DNA of 6,092 bases, taken from contig CAMEWZ010000098.1 of NCBI GenBank assembly GCA_945946745.1, positions 1 through 6,092 of the forward strand, in the 5' to 3' direction. How positions within the stretch are numbered: the stretch's first letter is position 1; every line of letters begins with the position of its first letter. The translations under genes were made by a program, and so were the position numbers. Shown piece by piece: positions 1-6,073 of this stretch. Under the pieces are notes generated by a model. That model ran no database searches, was not told where the DNA came from, and worked only from the letters and a program-made list of their open reading frames with translations. This DNA is from an uncultured Clostridia bacterium. GTDB taxonomy: Bacteria > Bacillota > Clostridia > Oscillospirales > Oscillospiraceae.

Positions 1-590
1 GTTGCTCTACATATTGTATCAAAAATTTTCAAGTTAGTAAACTGTTTTTTTGCAAATTCAACGCACGTTTTCCACAAAAATTCCGTTGATGTTGTCTGTG
101 AAACCATGCATATTGCCGAATTCTTAAGATTTTCTTGGGACAGCGCCCAGTTTTTCAGCCCTTCCAGGCTTTCAAACACCTGGCAATGGCTGCACCAGCC
201 CGCGATTCCCTCCACCTCGGGATGGGTGGGGGTGCCGATGATAACCGGAAGCCGTCCCTCCGCCTCCGCCCGGCTGACAATGCCGTGAATCCGCTTGACA
301 AAGGGGCAGGTAGCATCGATGATCTCCACCCCCTGCTGTTCCAGCCGCTCATACACCGCCCTGGCAACGCCGTGGGAGCGGATGATCACCGTCTGTCCCG
401 GCTGGGCCTGTTCCGGGGTATCGATCACCTGAACCCCCAGGCAGCGGAATTTATCCACCACATGGCGGTTGTGAATGATCGGCCCCAGGGTCACCACCTG
501 TTTTCCCGCGGCGGCAGCCTGCTCCACCAGTTCCACCGCCCGGCTGACGCCGAAGCAGAAACCGGCGCTTTTGGCCACGCGGACGCTCAT
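1..590 (-). CDS. ispH: 4-hydroxy-3-methylbut-2-enyl diphosphate reductase (IspH/LytB), 3' end cut by window edge
   Basis: This is the last enzyme of the non-mevalonate (MEP) isoprenoid pathway: a cytosolic [4Fe-4S] protein that reduces HMBPP to IPP and DMAPP. I translated it from the minus strand; 196 codons are visible, against roughly 280 for the family. The cluster and substrate residues of the family are present in order: C12 in GFCFGV, H40 in GPIIHN, H73 in RSHGV, C95 in DATCP, H123 and E125 in HPEV, the QTT motif at 165-167, and C194 in TICRAT. The remaining C-terminal S-x-N motif would lie beyond the edge. In many Clostridia IspH is fused to ribosomal protein S1 domains; that cannot be judged here. 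The start ATG overlaps the cmk stop as ATGA, with a weak ribosome site (AAGGTGG, 4 nt upstream), so translation is probably coupled to cmk. The part encoded by positions 1 to about 140 is strikingly AT-rich, although the frame and motifs continue intact. Confidence 0.95.
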   Translation of the reverse strand, partial: MSVRVAKSAGFCFGVSRAVELVEQAAAAGKQVVTLGPIIHNRHVVDKFRCLGVQVIDTPEQAQPGQTVIIRSHGVARAVYERLEQQGVEIIDATCPFVKRIHGIVSRAEAEGRLPVIIGTPTHPEVEGIAGWCSHCQVFESLEGLKNWALSQENLKNSAICMVSQTTSTEFLWKTCVEFAKKQFTNLKIFDTICRA

Positions 591-1267
591 AGGGCCACCT
601 TCTTCGCCACAATCTCCTTGATTGCCGCGATCACGCCGTCAATGTCCATTTCCGAGGTATCCAGCTTAATGGAATCCCGTGCCATTTTCAGCGGGGCAAT
701 TTCCCGGTGGGTGTCTTGGTAATCCCGCTGCTGGATTTCCTGGAGAATCTGCGCATAATCGGCCTTCTGACCCTTGGCTGTCAGTTCGTTGGTACGGCGC
801 TTGGCCCGCACCTCGGGAGATGCCGTCAGGAAAATCTTCACCGTTGCCTTGGGCAGCACCACGGTGCCAATATCCCGGCCGTCCATAATCACGTTGTGCT
901 TCCGGGCGACCTCCCGCTGCATATCCAGCAGCAAATCCCGCACGATGGCGTGGGCGGAAACCAAGCTGGCCTTCTGGCCGATCTCCTGGGTACGGATATC
1001 CGCCGTTACGTCCATACCGTTCATAATCATGTGCTGAAGTCCCTCCGCATCATACTCGATGCCGATGGTCAGCTCGTCAATGTAACGGGTGATGCCATCC
1101 AAATCCTTGGGGCTGATCCCCCACAGGTCGAAGAAGTAGGCAACTGTGCGGTAGATCGCTCCGGTATCCACATAGTAATAGCCCAGTTCTTTGGCAAGCC
1201 GACGGGCGATGGTGCTTTTCCCGGCCCCGGCAGGGCCGTCAATGGCGATGGAAATATGATTTGCCAT
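587..1267 (-). CDS. cmk: Cytidylate (CMP/dCMP) kinase
   Basis: Phosphorylates CMP and dCMP with ATP, feeding CDP/dCDP pools for RNA, DNA and phospholipid synthesis; cytosolic P-loop kinase. The protein is 226 residues, the normal length for the bacterial monomeric form. Visible motifs are Walker A GPAGAGKS at 11-18, the CMP-binding DTGAIYR at 34-40, DGRDIGT at 129-135, the arginine-rich lid around RAKRR at 154-158, and the family signature QRDYQDTHREIAPL at 180-193. The middle segment, about 50-100, is the NMP-binding insert typical of cytidylate kinases. The start is supported by AGGA at 1274-1277, 6 nt before ATG. It lies 18 nt after the second sigma gene and its TGA overlaps the ispH ATG, so it is most likely read as part of the same transcript. 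In many Clostridia a plsC acyltransferase gene sits between cmk and ispH; it is absent here. Confidence 0.97.
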   Translation of the reverse strand: MANHISIAIDGPAGAGKSTIARRLAKELGYYYVDTGAIYRTVAYFFDLWGISPKDLDGITRYIDELTIGIEYDAEGLQHMIMNGMDVTADIRTQEIGQKASLVSAHAIVRDLLLDMQREVARKHNVIMDGRDIGTVVLPKATVKIFLTASPEVRAKRRTNELTAKGQKADYAQILQEIQQRDYQDTHREIAPLKMARDSIKLDTSEMDIDGVIAAIKEIVAKKVAL

Positions 1268-1285
1268 GGTGATTCCTCTTTTCTG

Positions 1286-2326
1286 TTATTTTGCGTTTCC
1301 CCGCATTTGGGACAATGCTGCCGCTTCTCGTTTTAGGACTTCCTCCGGCGTCAGCCCCAGGCGCTTGCCGGTGTCCTCGGGAGACAGTGGCAGGCCGCCC
1401 TCCAGGCCGAAGCGCAGCGTCAAAAGCCGCGCGTCCTCCTGGCTCAGGCAGGAAAGCAGATCTCCGATCCGCTGGTGCATCTGGAACAGCGCGGTATCCT
1501 CCACCGCCTGGTCTTCCTCCTGGGGTGCCTCCGGTTCCTCCGGTTTGCGCACCCGTGCCAAAAGCCGGGCATCGTCCAGCATCTGCTGAACCACGGCGGT
1601 TTCCTCCACACTCATGTGCAGTTCCTCCGCGATTTCCTCCAGTGTGGGATTCCGGCCCAGGTCGGACAGCAGCCGCTCGTCCACCTGGCGGTAATCCTCC
1701 AACGCCCGGCGCATTTTCTGGCCCACGCCGTTGGCCCTGGCCTGCATGGTCACGGCCTTCGCCATGTAAAAGCGAATCCAGCGATCCCGATAAGATGCGT
1801 AATCTCCGCCCCGGTACAATCGCACCGCCTGCCAAAGGCCCAGGCTTCCCTCCTGGATCAAATCCAACAGCAGCACACCATAGCCCACATGCTCTGCGGC
1901 CAGTTCAATCACCCGGCGCAGCCCCAGGTTGGTCAGCGCCTCCTGGGCAGGCTCCTCTCCGGCAGCGCACCGCCGGGCCAGAAGCTCTTCTTCTCCGGCG
2001 GAGGGCATGGCCGCCACTTCCTCCAGGTACAGCCGCAGGGGATCATTTGGCTCCAAATCCTCCGGTGTCAGCCCTTTTTTTACCAGTTCCGACTCCCGGC
2101 GCAGCCGGGCAGCCGCCTCTCCGGTTCCTGCCGTCTTGGGCAGGCCAGAAATATCCAGCACCATACAGCCGGTTTCCAGATCCTGCAAGGCATCTTCCAC
2201 CGCCTGTTCCTCCTCCGCCTCCAGCATGGTCAGCAGATTGGCAGCAGAAATGGTATCCCCCATCTGTTTGGTCATCAAGAATGCTTCCCAGGGGCTTTGC
2301 TCAAAGGTAACATCCAGGTTATTCAT
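1286..2326 (-). CDS. Divergent sigma-70-fold protein, likely lacking promoter recognition
   Basis: A 346-residue protein with sigma-70 architecture. An acidic N-terminal domain (about 15-62) is followed by a region 1.2-like start (NDPLRLYLEEV, 94-104), a region 2.1/2.2 core with DLIQEGSLGL (155-164), a region 3-like helical part (about 221-255), an acidic linker (about 260-278) and a region 4-like end (286-342). DLIQEG is the family signature for binding the beta-prime clamp of RNA polymerase. The DNA-reading parts are eroded. In RDRWIRFYMAK (180-190) the glutamine and threonine that read position -12 become F and A. In the region 4.2 helix (325-342) the usual RERIRQ-type stretch becomes PEEVLK. 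Annotation pipelines would probably call it an RNA polymerase sigma factor. I infer a sigma-fold regulator or a factor of altered specificity. The start overlaps the rpoD stop by 8 nt (ATGAATAA), with GGAGGAG at 2334-2340, 7 nt upstream, so it is coupled to rpoD. Confidence 0.85.
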   Translation of the reverse strand: MNNLDVTFEQSPWEAFLMTKQMGDTISAANLLTMLEAEEEQAVEDALQDLETGCMVLDISGLPKTAGTGEAAARLRRESELVKKGLTPEDLEPNDPLRLYLEEVAAMPSAGEEELLARRCAAGEEPAQEALTNLGLRRVIELAAEHVGYGVLLLDLIQEGSLGLWQAVRLYRGGDYASYRDRWIRFYMAKAVTMQARANGVGQKMRRALEDYRQVDERLLSDLGRNPTLEEIAEELHMSVEETAVVQQMLDDARLLARVRKPEEPEAPQEEDQAVEDTALFQMHQRIGDLLSCLSQEDARLLTLRFGLEGGLPLSPEDTGKRLGLTPEEVLKREAAALSQMRGNAK

Positions 2327-3191
2327 TCAGAAACTCCTCCAATCCCAGACTGGCGCCGTCCTTTTGCAGCTTTTCCATGGCTTGGCGCTCGATCTGGCGC
2401 ACCCGCTCTTTGGAAATGCCCAGCTCCTTGCCGATCTCCTCCAGGGAGTGACACACCCCGTCCTCCATACCGAAATGCAGCCGCAACACCTTCTGCTGGC
2501 GCTCATTTAGGGTGGAGAGCAGTTTATCCATGGTCTGCTCCAGCTCCTGGCGCACCAATTCCTGGTAAGGCTGGGGCGCTTGAACATCCTCCACCAGCGC
2601 CCCCAGGGTGCCGTCCTCATCCGCTCCGGTGGGAACATCCAGGGAGCAAACATCCGGCGTCAGACGCAAAAGCTCCTGCACCTTATTTTCGGGAATCCCG
2701 CTGCGCTGGGCGATTTGCGCCGGGGTGGGGTCCTCTCCCAGCTCCTGCCGAAGGGTATTTCGTGTGGAATCCACCTTCCGCATCCGTTCTGCAGTATGCA
2801 GAGGCACCCGGATCGGCCCTGCGTGGTTCAGCAGGCACCGGGTCACGCCCTGGCGAATCCACTTGGTGGCGTAGGTGGAAAACCGGTAATCCATGGTGTA
2901 GTCAAATTTTCGGGCAGCGGCCAGCAGGCCGATGCTGCCCTCTTGAATCAAATCCAGCAGCGCCACCCCCCGGCCGGCATACTCCCGGGCAATGGACACC
3001 ACCAGCCGCAGATTGGAATTGACCATCTGGCGGATGGCATCCTCGTCCCCGGCGGCACACCGCCGGGCCAGCTCCCGTTCCTCCTCCGCCGTCAGCCGGG
3101 GATATTCCCGGATCTCACTGAGGAACTGGCGCACATCCTCTTCCCCGGTGCTCACCGGGACTTGGGTCTGCTTGTCTAAAACCTCTGTCAT
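2319..3191 (-). CDS. rpoD: RNA polymerase sigma-70 factor, RpoD/SigA-type, lacking region 1.1
   Basis: Directs RNA polymerase core enzyme to promoters. At 290 residues it is short for a primary sigma factor (commonly about 350 or more in Bacillota) because region 1.1 is missing; the protein opens almost directly with region 1.2 (EEDVRQFLSEI, 17-27). Region 2.2 has DLIQEGSIGL (80-89). Regions 2.3/2.4 have FSTYATKWIRQGVTR (104-118), keeping the glutamine (114) and threonine (117) that read the -10 element, but with K110 in place of the first tryptophan of the usual WW pair. H132 and E135 match the extended -10 contacts. The region 3.2 finger lies near 183-202, and region 4.2 ends with KERVRQIERQAMEKL (261-275), the -35 reading helix. 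The gene overlaps dnaG by ATGA; AGGA at 3200-3203 lies 8 nt before ATG. Position next to dnaG argues for the housekeeping factor. The divergent segment at 119-127 leaves open a group 2 paralogue with the true SigA elsewhere. Confidence 0.92.
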   Translation of the reverse strand: MTEVLDKQTQVPVSTGEEDVRQFLSEIREYPRLTAEEERELARRCAAGDEDAIRQMVNSNLRLVVSIAREYAGRGVALLDLIQEGSIGLLAAARKFDYTMDYRFSTYATKWIRQGVTRCLLNHAGPIRVPLHTAERMRKVDSTRNTLRQELGEDPTPAQIAQRSGIPENKVQELLRLTPDVCSLDVPTGADEDGTLGALVEDVQAPQPYQELVRQELEQTMDKLLSTLNERQQKVLRLHFGMEDGVCHSLEEIGKELGISKERVRQIERQAMEKLQKDGASLGLEEFLNE

Positions 3192-4942
3192 GCCTTGATT
3201 CCTTTACTTTTCTGCATTTTTTCCCGCAGGCGCATTAAATCGTCTGTGGATTGGGTATGGGCTTTCTGGTATTCTTCCCGGATGGTAAGCGCGCAGTCCC
3301 GCAGCGCCTGCTCATTCACCGGGCCGTCCTGCCGCTGCAAAATTCCCGCAATGTGGGACATTTCCTCCGGCTCAAAATCCGTTAGCCCGCTTAAGGAGAC
3401 CTCCAAGCCCTGCCGGTGGCGTTGGCAAAGCTGGTCGTAGGCCCGGCCAAGCAAGGGCGAGGAAAACATATCCGCCTCCAAGTCCTTCACTTCCTCCAGC
3501 AATGCCGGTTCCCGCAGAATCAGAGACAGCAGCATTTCCTCCGCCATGGCGGATTTCAGATTGTCATAGCGAATGGCGCGGCTTTTGGGCTGCAAATTCT
3601 TCGCGGGAGACAGATCGATCTTCTCCTGTTTTTTCTTTTCCTGATACTGGCGGCGCTTGTAAGCCCGGTTCACCTCCAGCTTCATGGCGTCCAGGCTGAT
3701 CTTCGCCACCTCCGCCACCCGTCCGGCGTAAACCTCCCGCTGGACAGAGCTTCCCAGGGTGCTAATCAGCCCCGCGGATTCCTGTAAATACTGTACCTTC
3801 TGGTCGTCGTCCCGCAGGTCGTATTTTTTTAGGATCGCGGCCAGCTGGTATTCCACCCGGTTGGAGGATTCCTCCAACAGCAGCTTGAACCGATCCGCGC
3901 CGAATTTTTTCAAAAATTCGTCTGGGTCTTTGGCGTCCCGCATTTGCAGAACCTTCACCTGCAAGCCCGCCTTTTCCAGGATGGGGATGGCCCGCTGGGT
4001 GGCGTTCTGTCCGGCGGCGTCGCCGTCGTAGATCAGCACCACCTGGTCGGTGTACCGGGACAGCAGGTTCGCCCCGTCCTCCGTCAAGGCGGTTCCTAGG
4101 GAGGCCACGGCGCAGTCAAAGCCATACTGGTGCAGGGCAATGGCGTCCATATACCCCTCCACCAAGATCAGATAGCCCAGCTTGCTTTTTTTGGCAAGAT
4201 TTAGGGCAAACAGGTTCTTTCTTTTATTGAAAATCAAGGTTTCCGGGGAATTTAAGTACTTCGCGGCGGATTTATCCTTGTCGTTCATGATCCGCCCGCC
4301 GAACCCGATGACGTTGCCCCGGACATCGATGATGGGGAACATCAACCGGTCTCGGAACCGGTCAAAGAGATTGCCGTTTTTCTTCGACACCGTCACCAGA
4401 CCGGAATCCCGCAGTTCCTGGTCGGTATAGCCCTTTTTCCGCAAGTAGTCCACCAGGTCTGTCCAGCTGTCCGGTGCGTAGCCAATGCCGAATTTCGTCA
4501 AGATGGACTTGGGCATTCCCCGTCCGGCGGCGTATCGCAGGGCCTCCGCGCCGACGGGAGCGTAAAGCTGGCTGTGATAAAACCGGGCAGCCTCCTTGTG
4601 CAGCGCCCAAAGCCGCTCCTGCTGGCGGTACCGGGACTGGTACTGCTCATCCTCCGGCACCTCCATCCCCGCCCGCTTGGCCAGAGCCCGGACGGCATCG
4701 GGGTAGCTCAGGCCCTCGATCTCCATCTCAAAGTTGATGACACCGCCGCCCTTGTGGCAGCCGAAGCAGTAGAAAATCCCCTTGTCCGGCGCTACGGAAA
4801 AGGAGGCGGTTTTCTCCCCGTGGAAGGGACACAGGCCGAACAGGTTGGAGCCGGAACGCTTCAGCGTCACATACTGCCCCACCACATCTTCAATTGGATT
4901 CCGGGCGACCAGCTCGTCAATAAAGGAAGCCGGAAAGGCCAT
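3188..4942 (-). CDS. dnaG: DNA primase DnaG
   Basis: Makes the RNA primers for lagging-strand and origin-initiated DNA synthesis, working with the replicative helicase DnaB. 584 residues from the chosen start. Domains in order: CHC2 zinc-binding domain with C38, H41, C59 and C62; the RNA polymerase domain with RFRDRLMFPI (195-204) and KYLNSPET (228-235); the TOPRIM catalytic centre with E262 in VEGYMDAIALHQYG, SLGTAL (281-286), and D306 and D308 in YDGDAAG, then KDPDEF (338-343); a lysine-rich linker (about 428-455); and a C-terminal helical domain (from about 463) of the helicase-interacting type. The frame stays open upstream to 5044. I prefer 4942 because a very strong ribosome site (AAGGAGGG) ends 6 nt before this ATG and MAFPASFIDELVARNPIEDVV is a typical primase N-terminus, whereas the extra 34 residues would be encoded by intergenic repeats. 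The stop overlaps rpoD as ATGA. Confidence 0.98.
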   Translation of the reverse strand: MAFPASFIDELVARNPIEDVVGQYVTLKRSGSNLFGLCPFHGEKTASFSVAPDKGIFYCFGCHKGGGVINFEMEIEGLSYPDAVRALAKRAGMEVPEDEQYQSRYRQQERLWALHKEAARFYHSQLYAPVGAEALRYAAGRGMPKSILTKFGIGYAPDSWTDLVDYLRKKGYTDQELRDSGLVTVSKKNGNLFDRFRDRLMFPIIDVRGNVIGFGGRIMNDKDKSAAKYLNSPETLIFNKRKNLFALNLAKKSKLGYLILVEGYMDAIALHQYGFDCAVASLGTALTEDGANLLSRYTDQVVLIYDGDAAGQNATQRAIPILEKAGLQVKVLQMRDAKDPDEFLKKFGADRFKLLLEESSNRVEYQLAAILKKYDLRDDDQKVQYLQESAGLISTLGSSVQREVYAGRVAEVAKISLDAMKLEVNRAYKRRQYQEKKKQEKIDLSPAKNLQPKSRAIRYDNLKSAMAEEMLLSLILREPALLEEVKDLEADMFSSPLLGRAYDQLCQRHRQGLEVSLSGLTDFEPEEMSHIAGILQRQDGPVNEQALRDCALTIREEYQKAHTQSTDDLMRLREKMQKSKGIKA

Positions 4943-4948
4943 GGCTGT

Positions 4949-4956
4949 CCCTCCTT
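4949..4956 (-). promoter_or_regulatory. Strong ribosome binding site of dnaG
   Basis: On the minus strand the sequence AAGGAGGG lies 6 nt upstream of the ATG at 4942. It matches the anti-Shine-Dalgarno core almost fully and decides the dnaG start over the longer open frame that reaches 5044. Confidence 0.85.
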
Positions 4957-4961
4957 TCTCT

Positions 4962-4998
4962 GAAAAAGTCCGCACAGGCGGCAAATCCAGTTTGCCGC
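4962..4998 (-). promoter_or_regulatory. Two mutually exclusive hairpins in the dnaG leader, possible attenuator
   Basis: Hairpin A pairs 4978-4985 (GCGGCAAA on the plus strand) with 4991-4998 (TTTGCCGC): a perfect 8-bp stem with a 5-nt loop. Hairpin B pairs CCGC at 4970-4973 with GCGG at 4978-4981 around a 4-nt loop. It uses bases that hairpin A also needs. In the direction of transcription B is followed by AC and then five Ts (4967-4963). This resembles an anti-terminator/terminator pair, but B's stem is only 4 bp, so termination would be weak. Hairpin A alone is a poor terminator because the T run starts 10 nt past its stem. Role inferred only. Confidence 0.35.
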
Positions 4999-4999
4999 A

Positions 5000-5055
5000 G
5001 TTGACAGTGGATAGTTGACAGTTCAGGAACCCCATAACTGTCAACTGTCAACTAT
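5000..5055. repeat. Inverted arrays of a 7-nt repeat (GTTGACA / TGTCAAC)
   Basis: GTTGACA occurs at 5000-5006 and 5014-5020, exactly two periods apart, with a decayed copy GTGGATA between. The reverse complement TGTCAAC occurs in tandem at 5039-5045 and 5046-5052. The two arrays face each other: ATAGTTGACAGTT at 5011-5023 is perfectly complementary to 5043-5055 (13 bp, 19-nt loop). An alternative register pairs 5013-5023 with 5036-5046 (11 bp, 12-nt loop). It starts 5 nt after the dgt stop codon. The stem could protect or weakly terminate the dgt transcript, but no T run follows, so it is not a standard intrinsic terminator. Heptamer arrays of this kind are known as dispersed intergenic repeats in some bacteria; whether this one is dispersed in this genome cannot be seen here. 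Confidence 0.8.
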
Positions 5056-5059
5056 TCTT

Positions 5060-6073
5060 CTATCCCCGAACGTTCCAGCCCATAGGGATGAAAATTTCGG
5101 TATATTTGTCCACCGCGTAGTTATCCGTCATGCCCGCGATATAGTCGCAGACCGTGCGTTCCATGCCGTCAAAGGAAAGCTGGGGCTGGAAATCCTCCGG
5201 CAGCGCCTCCGGATGGGCGATGTAATATTCGTACAGCCGCTGGAGCATGGCTTTCGCCTTGCTCTCCTCCCCTTTTGCCACCGGGTTGCGGTAGACCCGC
5301 TCGAACATGAAGGAGCGCAAATCTTTCAATGCCTTTTCCACCGTGGGAGAAAGGCGGATGCTCCCCGCCTCCCGGGAAACCCGGATGGCATCGGTCACCA
5401 GGGTGTTGATCCGGGCGCTGTGGGTGCAGCCCAGCACGTCGGAAATGGCCCGGGGAATATCCTCATTGGACAGGATGCCCGCCCGAATGGCGTCATCGAT
5501 GTCGTGGTTCACATAGGCGATTTGGTCGGAGCGGCGGACAATCTGCCCCTCCAGGGTCTCCGGCCAGTGCTCTCCGGTATGGCCCAGGATGCCCATGCGT
5601 ACCTCATAGGTCAAATTCAGCCCCTGGCCGTCCTTTTCCAGGTAATCCACCACCCGCAGGCTCTGTTCGTTGTGCCGGAAGGGCTTGCCCCAGCATTCGC
5701 TGAGAGCCGCTTCTCCGGCGTGGCCGAAGGGAGTGTGGCCCAGGTCATGGCCCATGGCGATGGCCTCCGCCAAATCCTCGTTCAAGCCCAGCGCCCGGGT
5801 AATGGTTCCCGCGATCCGGGAAACCTCCAGGGTGTGGGTCATCCGGGTGCGGTAGTGGTCGCCCTCCGGCCGCAGGAACACCTGGGTTTTGTGCATCAAG
5901 CGGCGGAAGGCCTTGCTGTGCACGATCCGGTCGATGTCCCGCTGGTAGCAGGTGCGCACATCCTCCTCCCGGGGTTCCTCCCACCGGGGACGGCCCAGGG
6001 ACTTGTCCGCAAAGGCAGCCAGAGGATTCAGGCGCTTGTGTTCCAGGCGCTCCAATTCTTCCCGCACGGTCAT
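5060..6073 (-). CDS. dgt: dGTPase-like HD-domain dNTP triphosphohydrolase
   Basis: Predicted to cleave deoxynucleoside triphosphates, classically dGTP, to the nucleoside and tripolyphosphate, so tuning dNTP pools. It is 337 residues from the chosen start, matching the shorter dGTPase-like family rather than the ~500-residue E. coli enzyme. The HD-type metal site is visible: H80 in RTRMTHTLEVSRIA, H109-D110 in GHDLGHTPFGHAGE, and D191 in NHDIDDA. FRHNEQS (132-138) and HSKAFRRLMHKTQVF (52-66) are further family motifs. I chose the ATG at 6073 because GGGAG lies 8 nt upstream and MTVREELERLE looks like a normal family N-terminus; an ATG at 6088 would add five residues. The exact substrate of this family branch (dGTP or several dNTPs, often allosteric) cannot be told from sequence. 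Its place just ahead of dnaG suggests dNTP supply is tied to replication. The promoter lies outside the window. Confidence 0.93.
   Translation of the reverse strand: MTVREELERLEHKRLNPLAAFADKSLGRPRWEEPREEDVRTCYQRDIDRIVHSKAFRRLMHKTQVFLRPEGDHYRTRMTHTLEVSRIAGTITRALGLNEDLAEAIAMGHDLGHTPFGHAGEAALSECWGKPFRHNEQSLRVVDYLEKDGQGLNLTYEVRMGILGHTGEHWPETLEGQIVRRSDQIAYVNHDIDDAIRAGILSNEDIPRAISDVLGCTHSARINTLVTDAIRVSREAGSIRLSPTVEKALKDLRSFMFERVYRNPVAKGEESKAKAMLQRLYEYYIAHPEALPEDFQPQLSFDGMERTVCDYIAGMTDNYAVDKYTEIFIPMGWNVRG

Larger units (their letters stand above)
4943..5059. other. 117-nt intergenic leader between dgt and dnaG
   Basis: This is the only intergenic gap of any size in the window. Read toward dnaG (minus strand) it contains inverted heptamer arrays, an 8-bp GC-rich hairpin, an overlapping 4-bp hairpin followed by five Ts, and the dnaG ribosome site. 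I found no convincing -35/-10 pair on either strand. Whether dgt and dnaG share a transcript or dnaG has its own promoter is therefore unresolved from sequence. Confidence 0.7.

Noticed and set aside
118..123. EcoRI site (GAATTC) close to the composition change in ispH, possible cloning junction
   Set aside because: A single six-base palindrome is common by chance and the IspH reading frame and motifs continue through it, so it does not by itself indicate a cloning artefact.
135..722. 195-codon plus-strand frame across the ispH/cmk junction
   Set aside because: Antisense to conserved IspH and Cmk motifs, with no ribosome site or recognisable domain.
1239..1835. 198-codon minus-strand frame overlapping the second sigma gene
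   Set aside because: It is a shifted frame of the sigma-like gene with G/A/R-rich low-complexity sequence; nothing suggests a frameshifted second product.
1475..3022. 515-codon open frame on the plus strand lying opposite both sigma genes
   Set aside because: It is fully antisense to two well-supported genes and its predicted protein has low-complexity runs rich in P, G, Q and H with no recognisable motif. Long antisense frames are expected in GC-rich coding DNA.
4943..5044. 34-residue N-terminal extension of DnaG from the ATG at 5044
   Set aside because: It would be encoded by the intergenic heptamer repeats and hairpins, has no primase similarity, and a much better ribosome site precedes the ATG at 4942.
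5001..5052. Several TTGACA hexamers on both strands, resembling -35 promoter elements
   Set aside because: They arise from the heptamer repeat. At spacings near 17 nt the partner hexamers (CAGGAA or CTGTCA on the plus strand; TCCTGA or CTGTCA on the minus strand) do not resemble TATAAT.
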